64,000 nt of DNA from CAIYWZ01 sp964497925 (GTDB taxonomy: Bacteria; Pseudomonadota; Alphaproteobacteria; CAIYWZ01), in assembly GCA_964497925.1 (NCBI GenBank), contig CAZCFE010000001.1, forward strand, positions 1 to 64,000. Reading direction: 5' to 3'. Position 1 is the first letter of the stretch, and the number at the start of each line of letters is the position of its first letter. A program made the position numbers and the translations under genes. The notes beneath the pieces are model-generated. The model did not search any database. It had not been told where the DNA came from and saw only the letters and a program-made list of their open reading frames with translations. Shown here piece after piece: positions 51,488 to 59,741 of this stretch.

Positions 51488-52342
51488 ATGAGAAAAAGCA
51501 TAACTTTAGCGGTGGTTTTATTATCCCAAAGCCTAATAGCCCAAAGTCAATCCTCAGGATCAGAAGCTGCTTTATTTACCGGTATTGCAAAAAGTCTGTT
51601 TGGACTGACCGGACAAAATCCAAATCTTATCACACAAGGAATGAATACCGCACAACAATTTCAGCAACAAGCGCCCTCCCCCATCTCAAATTCAGCAGCT
51701 CAAATTCAAATCCAACAGCTTAGCTCTGCGCAATCAAACCAAGCAGCAATTCAAGCCTGCGTAAATTCCGGTCTTTCACTTGCAACATGTCAATCGATGA
51801 ACAAACCTTTAACATCAACAGTCAGAACCACTGATGATGTTCTTTTTGAAACAGCGCTCAATAAAAGCAAAACAGCAGGCGCATCTGAAATTGTAGAGTT
51901 CTTAGATCTGAATTATGTTGCATTTTTAATGGTATCATTTTCCCATGTTCTAGCAAGCTACATCAATACTCTTGGAAAGTTTGACACAATTGATCCTTTA
52001 AGTGTCATACAACTTAAACCTGTCTCAGTACAATCACTCACGAGTAAAGCCTCAATTCCATCATCCACAACGCCCACGCCTTTATCTTGGAACGCAATCA
52101 CAAAAAACATAGCCAGCAGATTGCCCAAGATAAGATTCACATGGGAAAATTACAAAAATTTTATTGTCGATAATAGCAATGACCGCGGCGGAGTTGTTTT
52201 GATTTTCACCAACACGTCTACAAAAGAAAGACGTATCGTGTTGATTCCTCACCCTCAAATGAAAGGGTTTACAAAATTTCAGGGAATCACTTCTCAAGTC
52301 GCAAAAGATATTGGCTTTGATTTACCGCCACCTCAAGCATAA
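51488..52342 (+). CDS. Exported protein of unknown function
   Basis: I do not recognise a family. The 284-residue product has a signal peptide (MRKSITLAVVLLSQSLIAQS), then a Gln/Ser/Ala-rich region to about residue 105. A hydrophobic segment follows (about 143-163, LNYVAFLMVSFSHVLASYINT), and the C-terminal domain contains RLPKIRFTWENYKNFIV and GGVVLIFTNTSTKERRIVLIP. It is divergent from ctpA. Its stop is 1 base from the convergent tRNA-Gln. It could be membrane-attached through the central segment. Confidence 0.68.
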   Translation: MRKSITLAVVLLSQSLIAQSQSSGSEAALFTGIAKSLFGLTGQNPNLITQGMNTAQQFQQQAPSPISNSAAQIQIQQLSSAQSNQAAIQACVNSGLSLATCQSMNKPLTSTVRTTDDVLFETALNKSKTAGASEIVEFLDLNYVAFLMVSFSHVLASYINTLGKFDTIDPLSVIQLKPVSVQSLTSKASIPSSTTPTPLSWNAITKNIASRLPKIRFTWENYKNFIVDNSNDRGGVVLIFTNTSTKERRIVLIPHPQMKGFTKFQGITSQVAKDIGFDLPPPQA

Positions 52343-52343
52343 T

Positions 52344-52417
52344 TGGCTGGGGGACCTGGATTCGAACCAAGGACGCCCGGTCCAGAGCCGGGAGTTATAC
52401 CACTTAACTATCCCCCA
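52344..52417 (-). tRNA. tRNA-Gln (anticodon CTG)
   Basis: This 74-base cloverleaf is on the minus strand. The acceptor TGGGGGA/TCCCCCA has the U1-A72 pair typical of tRNA-Gln, and CCA is encoded. The anticodon stem CCCGG/CCGGG encloses loop CTCTGGA (anticodon CTG), and the T arm is CTTGGTTCGAATCCAGG. CTG reads only CAG in strict pairing, so a TTG tRNA should exist elsewhere. Confidence 0.94.
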
Positions 52418-52432
52418 AAAAAAACACAAGAC

Positions 52433-52462
52433 TTGACTTAATTAAGGATTACGAAGTATAAA
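52433..52462 (+). promoter_or_regulatory. Putative promoter of the MBL hydrolase-plsC operon
   Basis: TTGACT (52433-52438), an 18-base spacer and TATAAA (52457-52462), 37 bases before the ATG. Its -10 overlaps the -10 of the oppositely directed tRNA-Gln promoter. Confidence 0.55.
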
Positions 52463-52484
52463 ATGAAAATGAAATAAAAGTCAA
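52455..52484 (-). promoter_or_regulatory. Putative promoter of tRNA-Gln
   Basis: On the minus strand TTGACT (52479-52484), an 18-base spacer and TATACT (52455-52460). The predicted transcript start is about 30 bases before the mature tRNA 5' end. Confidence 0.55.
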
Positions 52485-52499
52485 GGGCAAGTTAAGTTC

Positions 52500-53264
52500 A
52501 TGGAAATTACAATCTTAGGCTGCGGACCATCTTCAGGTGTCCCGTTCTATGGAAACAGATGGGGAAACTGTGACGCATCGAACCCCAAAAACACGCGAAC
52601 AAGATCCAGTATTTTTATTAAAAATCAGGATACAAAAATTCTCATCGATACAGGGCCAGATGTCCGTCAACAGCTTTTGCGGGAAAATATTCAAAATTTA
52701 AGCGCGATTCTTTACACACACGACCATGCAGATCACACACATGGTATAGATGAGCTGCGCGGACTGGCAACACTCAATGATACAAAATATAATTTTTGGG
52801 CTGATGATACTACCCTCAAAAGTCTTCAAAAAAGATTTTCATATTTAATGACAAGCTCTCCATCAACTGAAACTTTTCGGCCGTTTATGATTCCAAATTT
52901 AATAGAAGCTCCTTTTTTTATTGAAAAAGAAAAAATTATTCCTTTTGCTCAAAATCATGGCCTTTCTAATTCTCTGGGATTTCGGATTGGCGATATTGCC
53001 TATTCCACAGATGTCGTTGAATTAAATGATAAGGCTTTTGAAGTTTTGGATGGAGTTAAAGTTTGGATTGTGGGGGCTCTTCAGTACGAACCACACATTG
53101 CTCATGCTAATGTAGAAAAAGCTCTTGGATGGATAAAAAAAATATCCCCAGAAAAAGCTTATCTTACACACCTAAGCTCAAGGTTGGATTATGAAAAACT
53201 CAAACAAGAACTGCCAAATAATATAGAGCCATGTTACGATGGCATGAAAGTGAATTTGTCATGA
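52500..53264 (+). CDS. MBL-fold metal-dependent hydrolase (PhnP-like)
   Basis: This 254-residue metallo-beta-lactamase-fold protein has metal ligands in YTHDHADHTHGIDELR (HxHxDH, near residue 77), a further Asp in YSTDV near 164, and a His in LTHLSSRL near 226. The start ILGCGPSSGVPF and the WGNCDASNPKNTRTRSS segment resemble PhnP-type phosphodiesterases that cleave cyclic sugar phosphates. Alphaproteobacteria often carry it after a TatD gene; here it heads a two-gene operon with plsC, overlapping by 4 bases. The substrate is unknown. Confidence 0.87.
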   Translation: MEITILGCGPSSGVPFYGNRWGNCDASNPKNTRTRSSIFIKNQDTKILIDTGPDVRQQLLRENIQNLSAILYTHDHADHTHGIDELRGLATLNDTKYNFWADDTTLKSLQKRFSYLMTSSPSTETFRPFMIPNLIEAPFFIEKEKIIPFAQNHGLSNSLGFRIGDIAYSTDVVELNDKAFEVLDGVKVWIVGALQYEPHIAHANVEKALGWIKKISPEKAYLTHLSSRLDYEKLKQELPNNIEPCYDGMKVNLS

Positions 53265-53953
53265 TTTATATACGTTCTTTTTTCTTTTTAATATTTTTCT
53301 ATGCTGTTGGACTTTATCATTTAATTGTGGGGGCTCCTTGGTATGCATTTGGAAAATGGCATGGAGATTGGATTATGCGCTCTTGGAGCAGAGGAAATAT
53401 TTGGTGTTTAAGATATATCGCAGGAATCAAAATCCAGTCAAAAGGCGAGGAAATTTTAAAAACCGGGGGGCCTTACATTGTCGCATGCCAGCATCAGTCC
53501 GATTTAGAAACTGTGACGTTCTTTGATTATTGTTTATATTCATTCGTATACAAAAAAGAACTCAATAATCTGCCTTTTTTTGGAAGCTTCATGCAAAAAG
53601 CTGGGATGCTCTCTGTTGACCGCGAACAAGGAGCAACGGCTCTTCGCAATCTTTTAAAGAACGCAAAAACAGCTATTGAAAGACGTGGAGGCATTATCAT
53701 TTTTCCAGAAGGGAAAAGAATGCCTGTAGGAGAAGTCGGAAAAATAAACCCTGGTCTTTGGGCTTTATACAAATCACTTCAGATTTCCGTCATTCCTGTT
53801 ACTTTATCAACAGCTCCATACTGGAAGCCTAAACAGTTTTTAAAATACCCAGGAACAGCGACACTCTTATTTCATCCACCTTTTGAGATAGGTCTAGACA
53901 GAGAAACATTTGAAGAAAAATTAAAACAGATTTATTTAAAAGGAAATATTTAA
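53261..53953 (+). CDS. plsC: 1-acyl-sn-glycerol-3-phosphate acyltransferase
   Basis: PlsC makes phosphatidic acid from lysophosphatidic acid at the inner membrane. Block I is ACQHQSDLET near residue 74, an HQSxxE variant where most families have H-x4-D. Block III is IIIFPEGKRMPVGEVG near 146, and block IV is SVIPVTLSTAPYW near 178. An N-terminal membrane helix is present. I start at ATG 53261, which gives the ATGA overlap with the MBL gene; the longer frame from 53231 is inside that gene. The 3' end overlaps the convergent ABC exporter by 4 bases. Confidence 0.9.
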   Translation: MIYIRSFFFLIFFYAVGLYHLIVGAPWYAFGKWHGDWIMRSWSRGNIWCLRYIAGIKIQSKGEEILKTGGPYIVACQHQSDLETVTFFDYCLYSFVYKKELNNLPFFGSFMQKAGMLSVDREQGATALRNLLKNAKTAIERRGGIIIFPEGKRMPVGEVGKINPGLWALYKSLQISVIPVTLSTAPYWKPKQFLKYPGTATLLFHPPFEIGLDRETFEEKLKQIYLKGNI

Positions 53954-55707
53954 TCGTGCGAGAATTGCAAAGTAGCAAGCCTTGAATAAAGGCCCTTTTC
54001 TTTCATTAATTCTTCATGCTGCCCTGTTGCAACTATTCTACCTTGATCAATCACAACAATCAGGTCTGCTTTCAAAATTGTTGAAAGTCTATGAGCAATC
54101 ATAATTGTTGTTCGACCCACCATAACACGGTTCAACGCTCTTTGGACCAAACGTTCACTTTGTGCATCCAAAGCTGATGTTGCTTCATCCAAAAGAAGCA
54201 ATGCTGGATTTCTTAATATAGCTCTTGCAATCGCAATACGTTGCCTTTGCCCTCCTGAGAGCGCGATCCCTTTTTCACCCAAAGGAGTTTTGAATCCTTG
54301 AGGCAGTTTTTCTATGAATTCTGTAACCAAGGCAATATCAGCGGCTGCATGAATTTCATCATCAGTTGCATTTGGACGTCCATAACGAATATTGTCATAT
54401 GCATTTCCTGTGAAAATAACTGGCTCTTGTGGGACCGATCCAATGCAACGACGCAAATCATGAATAGATAAATCTCGTAAATCAACCCCATCAAATGTGA
54501 TAGAGCCTTCTGTTGGATCATAAAAGCGAAGAAGAAGCTGTAAAATTGTAGTTTTCCCACACCCCGAAGGACCAACAAGTGCTATTTTTTGTCCAGGTTG
54601 TACATTTAAAGAAAAATCAAGCAGAGCTGAATTCTCATTTGCAACGGAATATTTAAAACTTACATTATTAAAAACAACACCACCCATAACATTATCGGGC
54701 AAAGGTTTTGGAGTGCGTGGATCTTTTGTGATGCTGCTTGTAGCAAGAAGTTCTCTTACTCTCTCCCCTGCCCCGGCAGCCCTTTGAATATCACTGATCA
54801 CTTCAATAAACGAATTAACCCCTGTTGCCAACACAATCGCATAATAAACAAATGATGATAATTCTCCGGCAGTAATCTCTCCTGCTGAAACTTGAGCGCC
54901 TCCAACCCATAGAACAGATGTGATTCCTGCAAAAACTAGAAATATAACCAAGGTGCTCAGCATTGCGCGCGCCTTAATACGCTTTAATCCAAACTCTAAA
55001 AAGACTTTTTGATGCGCATCAAAATGAGATCTGTCAATTGATTCATGGTTAAAAGCCTGAACAGTCCGAACTGCATTGAGCGTTTCTTCAACATATGAAT
55101 TCATTTGAGCAATGCTATCTTGAGTTGCTCTGGAGTATTTTCTTACGCGCCTTCCAAAAATAAAAACTAAGACCAGAATAATTGGAACCATAATAGCAAC
55201 CAAACTTGTAAGCTTTGGACTTGTAAAAATTAAAATTCCAGCAGCCCCTAAAGAAATCATCATATTTCTAACAGCGATGGGAATACTGGTAGATAATAAA
55301 ACTTGTAAAAGGATTGTATCAACTGTTATTCTAGATAAAACTTCCCCAGTAGATGTTGTTTCAAAATACGACGGACTTAATCCCAAAACATGCTGAAAAA
55401 TCACTTTTCTCATATCTGAAATTGCCCTATCACCAACCCACGAAACTAGATAAAATCTAACATAGCTGGCCAAAGCTAAAAACACCACGACTCCAAAAAC
55501 AAGAGCTAAATGCTTTTGAAACAACGCCATATCTTTTTTTTGAACCAATGTGTCGACGATATCCTTGAAAACCATTCCCAAAAGTAACAACATGGCTGCA
55601 GCAAAAATCAAAGATAAAAATGCAAAAAAGACATCTCTTTTATAGGGGGCTAGGAATTTTATAATGGGCCACAATGAACCCTTTTTTCTTTTTTCAGTTT
55701 TCTTCAT
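53950..55707 (-). CDS. MsbA-like ABC exporter, fused transmembrane and ATPase domains
   Basis: This 585-residue half-transporter has six membrane helices in residues 25-310 and the exporter motif SYFETTSTGEVLSRITVDT near 112. The ATPase domain has Walker A GPSGCGKTT near 384, signature LSGGQRQR near 486, LLLDEATSALD and AHRLS. It is more conventional than the exporter at 13789 and resembles the lipid/multidrug exporter widespread in alphaproteobacteria. It is coupled to cyaY by a 4-base overlap. Confidence 0.92.
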   Translation of the reverse strand: MKKTEKRKKGSLWPIIKFLAPYKRDVFFAFLSLIFAAAMLLLLGMVFKDIVDTLVQKKDMALFQKHLALVFGVVVFLALASYVRFYLVSWVGDRAISDMRKVIFQHVLGLSPSYFETTSTGEVLSRITVDTILLQVLLSTSIPIAVRNMMISLGAAGILIFTSPKLTSLVAIMVPIILVLVFIFGRRVRKYSRATQDSIAQMNSYVEETLNAVRTVQAFNHESIDRSHFDAHQKVFLEFGLKRIKARAMLSTLVIFLVFAGITSVLWVGGAQVSAGEITAGELSSFVYYAIVLATGVNSFIEVISDIQRAAGAGERVRELLATSSITKDPRTPKPLPDNVMGGVVFNNVSFKYSVANENSALLDFSLNVQPGQKIALVGPSGCGKTTILQLLLRFYDPTEGSITFDGVDLRDLSIHDLRRCIGSVPQEPVIFTGNAYDNIRYGRPNATDDEIHAAADIALVTEFIEKLPQGFKTPLGEKGIALSGGQRQRIAIARAILRNPALLLLDEATSALDAQSERLVQRALNRVMVGRTTIMIAHRLSTILKADLIVVIDQGRIVATGQHEELMKEKGLYSRLATLQFSHD

Positions 55708-55979
55708 TTTAAACTATCTAATTCTTGTTTTATCTGTTCTATAAAAATATCATCACTTCGAGTGTTCTTCCATTTTATTTTATCCCACATAAAGTGGTGC
55801 GCCCCACTTACAGGAGATGACACCCAAATTTCTTTTGCAACCCCATGCCAATTAATCAACAAGATCCCCTTAGGGGTATGAACTGTCATTTTTTGGGCTT
55901 CTTGATCAAAATCAAAATCTGAAAATTCTGTTTCTATCATAGAAGCGCAAGCTTCAAATTCAACTTCATAGGGAAACAA
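55704..55979 (-). CDS. cyaY: Frataxin-like iron-sulfur protein CyaY
   Basis: The 91-residue protein has the frataxin layout: an acidic first helix (EFEACASMIETEFSDFDF) and a beta sheet with GILLINWHGVAKEIWVSSPVSGAHHF, where IW(V/L)(A/S)SP is the family signature. Frataxin binds iron and tunes cysteine desulfurase activity in Fe-S assembly. It is co-transcribed with the MsbA-like exporter downstream. No isc genes are adjacent. Confidence 0.9.
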   Translation of the reverse strand: MFPYEVEFEACASMIETEFSDFDFDQEAQKMTVHTPKGILLINWHGVAKEIWVSSPVSGAHHFMWDKIKWKNTRSDDIFIEQIKQELDSLK

Positions 55980-56031
55980 AATATATTCTCCTCAAGCTTT
56001 AATTATGCACATAAAAAGGTTAATAAAATCC

Positions 56032-57384
56032 TTACTTTAAAGGAGAGACCTTTGCTTCTCCGTCTTTAAACATAACACAAACAGACTGAAAATTCAAAAC
56101 ATCTTTTGAAGAAGTTATAACATTTCCTGATTCTGTTCGCACAAGAGTAAAGCCTCGATCAAGGGTCTTTTTAAAACTATAGGCTTCTAACATCTGCCCA
56201 CAACCAGAAATGAGTTTTTCTTTTCTATCAAAATACTGTTTTAGGAATTGATCAAACCTTAACCCATAGAAATCTAAAGCTTTTTTCAGACTCTCTAATT
56301 TTAAAACCAAATTATTAGAAGACAAAGTCTTATTAAAAATGATCTGATGTTTCACGTGAAACATTAACTCTAGGTTTCGAATCAATCTAACAGAACAATC
56401 ATCCAACTTTAAAACCTTTTGCTGTTGAGCTTTAATAGGATCATGGACTCTTAAGGATTCTGTTTTATGGGTTAAATTATCTATTTTAGATGCAACTATG
56501 CGAAGCGCCATTGCAGACCTGTTTTGTAAGTAAAGATGAATATCTGTTTTTTTCGAAGCAACAATTTCACCTGCAGCACTTGGTGTTGGGCAGCGAATAT
56601 CTGCCACAAAATCACACAAAGTGGTATCAGTCTCATGGCCCACAGCAGAAATAACAGGAACCGCGGAGTTATAAATTGCCTTTATAACTGCTTCTTCATT
56701 AAAACTCCAAAGATCCTCTATACTCCCCCCACCACGAGCAATGATTATAACATCTGGTTTGTTTTCCATGGCATTAAATCCATTGATCGCTGAAACGATT
56801 TGGTCAACAGATCCATCACCTTGCACCAAGGTTGGCCAAAGAAGAACTTTTTGCGTATATCTTTCTTTAAGTCTATGAGCTAAATCTTGAATCACAGCTC
56901 CAGTTGGGGATGTAATAATCCCGATAAACCCAGGAAGTTTTGGGATTGTTTTTTTATGCTTCTGATCAAAAAAACCTTCTTTTTCTAATCTTTCTTTAAG
57001 CTCAAGAAACTTTCGCTGCAGAACACCAACTCCAGATTCTTCTATTTGTTCGGCAATTATTAGATATTTAGACCTTGCCGCAAAAGTAGAAATCTTTCCC
57101 GTGATAACAACTTCAAGCCCATCTTCTGGTTTTACTTTTAATTTTGAAACACTCCCTCTCCAACAAACTCCATCAAGAGTAGAATCTGCATCTTTAACGA
57201 TATAATACAAATGCCCAGAAGTATGAAGTTTTACCCCAGAAAGCTCCCCCTTGATTCGAACTTTCTTATATTGCCCCTCTAACATATTTTGTATTTCTTT
57301 AGAGATCTGAGAAACGGAATATTCAACAGACTCCGTTTGAAATAAAAGAGGTGCTATCTTGGTTGTTGTCGTTGTGTTTTCCAT
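56032..57384 (-). CDS. xseA: Exodeoxyribonuclease VII large subunit
   Basis: XseA with XseB degrades single-stranded DNA. The N-terminal OB fold (about 20-115, YSVSQISKEIQNML and GVCWRGSVSKL) is followed by the nuclease core with GIITSPTGAVIQD near 153, IIARGGGSIEDLWSFNEE near 214 and SAVGHETDTTLCDFVAD near 245, then coiled coil and a C-terminal GFTLVRTESG block. At 450 residues it is complete. A parS site lies within its coding sequence (56348-56363). It is divergent from rsmG. Confidence 0.95.
   Translation of the reverse strand: MENTTTTTKIAPLLFQTESVEYSVSQISKEIQNMLEGQYKKVRIKGELSGVKLHTSGHLYYIVKDADSTLDGVCWRGSVSKLKVKPEDGLEVVITGKISTFAARSKYLIIAEQIEESGVGVLQRKFLELKERLEKEGFFDQKHKKTIPKLPGFIGIITSPTGAVIQDLAHRLKERYTQKVLLWPTLVQGDGSVDQIVSAINGFNAMENKPDVIIIARGGGSIEDLWSFNEEAVIKAIYNSAVPVISAVGHETDTTLCDFVADIRCPTPSAAGEIVASKKTDIHLYLQNRSAMALRIVASKIDNLTHKTESLRVHDPIKAQQQKVLKLDDCSVRLIRNLELMFHVKHQIIFNKTLSSNNLVLKLESLKKALDFYGLRFDQFLKQYFDRKEKLISGCGQMLEAYSFKKTLDRGFTLVRTESGNVITSSKDVLNFQSVCVMFKDGEAKVSPLK
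56348..56363. promoter_or_regulatory. parS centromere site 1 (within xseA)
   Basis: The perfect 16-base palindrome TGTTTCACGTGAAACA is the alphaproteobacterial parS consensus bound by ParB. It lies inside xseA, 1.7 kb from parA, and is identical to the second site. Confidence 0.92.
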
Positions 57385-57404
57385 GCTTCATCTTTATAAA
57401 TAAG

Positions 57405-57434
57405 TTGCTATTAGATATAAACTTACATTATATT
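57405..57434 (+). promoter_or_regulatory. Putative promoter of rsmG-parA-parB
   Basis: TTGCTA (57405-57410), an 18-base spacer and TATATT (57429-57434), 24 bases before the rsmG ATG. Confidence 0.4.
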
Positions 57435-57458
57435 AACTAAAAATACCAGGAGAAAATA

Positions 57459-58025
57459 ATGGATACACAAATTCAAAAAACAGAAATCTATAAAGAACTT
57501 CTTCTAAAATGGCAAAAGAAAATAAATCTTATTTCGCCAGAAACTATACCCAACATTCAAGAAAGACACGTCGAAGACTCAAAAACACTTCTTAACATTA
57601 TACCAAACAATGCCACCATTGTTGACATAGGAAGCGGAGCAGGTTTTCCAGGGATCATCCTTGGAATCTATGGATATACTGTAAATTTAGTAGATTCAGA
57701 TTATAGAAAATGCGCCTTTTTAACAGAAGCAGTCAGAGTTTTAGATCTAAAAAATGCCTGTATACACAATTGCCGAATTGAAGAATACAGGGGCCCAACG
57801 CCAAACATTATCACTTCAAGAGCCTTGGCACCTCTACACAAACTTTTGGATTTTTTAAAAATTGTTTCACGTGAAACAATTTGTGCGGGCTTCTTCCACA
57901 AAGGCGAAAAATGGGAGGACGAAATTAAAGAGGCTGAAAAAAAATGGTTTTTCGATAAAGAAGTCTTTACGAATCCAATCGGAGGTGTTATTCTAAAAAT
58001 AGAAAACGTTAGATCTATTACCTAA
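57459..58025 (+). CDS. rsmG: 16S rRNA (guanine527-N7)-methyltransferase
   Basis: RsmG (GidB) methylates G527 of 16S rRNA. The 188-residue protein has the SAM motif IVDIGSGAGFPGIIL near residue 50, preceded by NIQERHVEDS, the family RH(x)xDS motif, and SRALAPLHKLLDF near 120. A GGAG ribosome site precedes the ATG. A parS site lies within it (57863-57878). Its place just before parA is the common rsmG-parA-parB order; mnmG, often upstream, is absent. Confidence 0.95.
   Translation: MDTQIQKTEIYKELLLKWQKKINLISPETIPNIQERHVEDSKTLLNIIPNNATIVDIGSGAGFPGIILGIYGYTVNLVDSDYRKCAFLTEAVRVLDLKNACIHNCRIEEYRGPTPNIITSRALAPLHKLLDFLKIVSRETICAGFFHKGEKWEDEIKEAEKKWFFDKEVFTNPIGGVILKIENVRSIT
57863..57878. promoter_or_regulatory. 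parS centromere site 2 (within rsmG)
   Basis: TGTTTCACGTGAAACA again, here extended to the 20-base palindrome ATTGTTTCACGTGAAACAAT at 57861-57880. It lies inside rsmG, 157 bases before parA. Confidence 0.94.
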
Positions 58026-58034
58026 GGAAGAAAA

Positions 58035-58820
58035 ATGGAAATTATTACAATTGCAAATCAAAAAGGCGGTGTTGGAAAAACAACAACGGCGGTAAATTTA
58101 GCAACTGCTATTTCTGCGGTTGGAAAAAGAGTCCTTTTAGTGGACTTGGACCCTCAAGGCAACGCAAGTACAGGCGTTGGTCTGTTTAGGGAGTCTCGTC
58201 GCTATGGCTCATATGAAATGATACTAGGTCACGTAACACCAGAAGATGCTATCGTTTCAACCATCATCCCAAACCTTGATTTGATACCAGCAACGCCCCA
58301 TCTTTCAGGAGCCGAAGTCGAATTAATAGGGTTACAAGAGAGAGAATTTCGATTAAAAAAAGCGTTTGAGGACCTGAGTTATCAATATGATTATGTGTTT
58401 TTAGATTGCCCTCCATCTTTGGGGCTTTTAACTGTAAACGCATTTGTTGCATCTAATCACCTTCTTGTCCCATTGCAATGTGAGTATTACGCCTTAGAAG
58501 GATTGAGTCAGCTTGTTCAAACCCATCAATTAATCAAATCCAATTTAAACAAAAATTTGCGTCTACATGGAATTGTTCTGACTATGTTTGATAAAAGAAG
58601 TGGGCTTAATTTATCTGTCGTAAAAGACGTAAAAGCGCATTTTGGAAATTTAGTTTATGATACAGTTATTCCACGTAATGTAAAAGTTTCTGAGGCCCCT
58701 TCTTATGGAAAACCAGTTATCATGTATAATTTCAGATCACCAGGAGCGCAAAGCTATATTATGCTTGCCAAAGAATTTTTAATGCGTATGGAAGGAGTAA
58801 AACAAAATGACGCAGCCTGA
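58035..58820 (+). CDS. parA: Chromosome partitioning ATPase ParA (Soj)
   Basis: This 261-residue ATPase has deviant Walker A KGGVGKTTTAVNLA near residue 10, LLVDLDPQGNAS near 36 and FLDCPPSLGLLTVNA near 122. It lacks the N-terminal helix-turn-helix of plasmid ParA proteins, so it is the chromosomal type. It moves ParB-parS complexes apart on the nucleoid. It lies 9 bases after rsmG and overlaps parB by 14 bases. Confidence 0.96.
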   Translation: MEIITIANQKGGVGKTTTAVNLATAISAVGKRVLLVDLDPQGNASTGVGLFRESRRYGSYEMILGHVTPEDAIVSTIIPNLDLIPATPHLSGAEVELIGLQEREFRLKKAFEDLSYQYDYVFLDCPPSLGLLTVNAFVASNHLLVPLQCEYYALEGLSQLVQTHQLIKSNLNKNLRLHGIVLTMFDKRSGLNLSVVKDVKAHFGNLVYDTVIPRNVKVSEAPSYGKPVIMYNFRSPGAQSYIMLAKEFLMRMEGVKQNDAA

Positions 58821-59739
58821 GAAAAAAGCAAATTTAGGAAGAGGCCTTGCATCTTTGTTGGGAGTTAACTCTGTTTCCGTAACACAAACACCAGATTTCA
58901 TCACTCAAGATGATGATCCGCACGGCGTGCAAATGGTTCGAATTACAGATATTCGCCCTGGGAAATATCAACCAAGATCACACTTTGACCGCGAAGAACT
59001 TGAAGGGTTGTCATTATCCATTCGAGAAAATGGCGTGATACAACCCATCATTCTCAGGCCTATTATTATAGGCAATGAAGAAGTCTATGAAATTATCGCA
59101 GGTGAACGCAGATGGAGAGCTGCTGAAATGTGCGGTCTCGATTGGATTCCCTCGATCATCCGAGAACTCAGCGATATCAGGGCTTTAGAAATTGCATTAA
59201 TTGAAAACGTTCAAAGACGCGATCTTATGCCATTGGAAGAAGCTGAGGCTTATCAACGCCTGATGGAAGAATTCGGTCACACACAAGAAGAACTTGCAAA
59301 AGTAATAGGAAAAAGCAGAAGCCATATTGCTAACACATTAAGACTCAATACATTACCAGCATCTGTCAAACAACTTGTGAACGAAGGTCTTTTATCGGCA
59401 GGGCATGTCAGGGCAATAATAGGTCTTGAAAATATAGAAGAACTTGCCCAACAAATTGCCGATTCAAAATCTAGCGTTCGTGAGGCAGAAACAATGGCAA
59501 AAGCAATCAAACGAAAAATGGAAGAGCCTTCTATTAAAAATGAAACTTTGGAAGAAATAAATTCAGAGCTTCTTCCTTTGATTGAAAAACTTGAAGCTGT
59601 TTTCACGGCAACTGTTAAAATAAAACCACGCGGAACAACAAAAGGGGATATCATTCTTTCATATGATTCCTTAGAAAGCTTGGATAAAATCATGAAGATG
59701 ATTGACGGGATCAAACTACAAAATAAAGTGCAATCATAA
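58807..59739 (+). CDS. parB: Chromosome partitioning CTPase/DNA-binding protein ParB (Spo0J)
   Basis: ParB binds parS and spreads as a CTP-gated clamp. The N-terminal GRGLASLLG motif that contacts ParA is at residues 11-19, and the CTP-binding part has ENGVIQPIILRP and IAGERRWRAAEMCG near 98. A helix-turn-helix (HTQEELAKVIGKSRSHIANTLRL) is near 158, and a C-terminal dimer domain completes it. The 310-residue length is normal. Two matching parS sites lie within 2.5 kb upstream. Confidence 0.96.
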   Translation: MTQPEKKANLGRGLASLLGVNSVSVTQTPDFITQDDDPHGVQMVRITDIRPGKYQPRSHFDREELEGLSLSIRENGVIQPIILRPIIIGNEEVYEIIAGERRWRAAEMCGLDWIPSIIRELSDIRALEIALIENVQRRDLMPLEEAEAYQRLMEEFGHTQEELAKVIGKSRSHIANTLRLNTLPASVKQLVNEGLLSAGHVRAIIGLENIEELAQQIADSKSSVREAETMAKAIKRKMEEPSIKNETLEEINSELLPLIEKLEAVFTATVKIKPRGTTKGDIILSYDSLESLDKIMKMIDGIKLQNKVQS

Positions 59740-59741
59740 TT

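Noticed and set aside
55980..58035. A replication origin with DnaA boxes beside parAB
   Set aside because: No cluster of TTATCCACA-type boxes was found in the gaps here, so I call only the partition sites.
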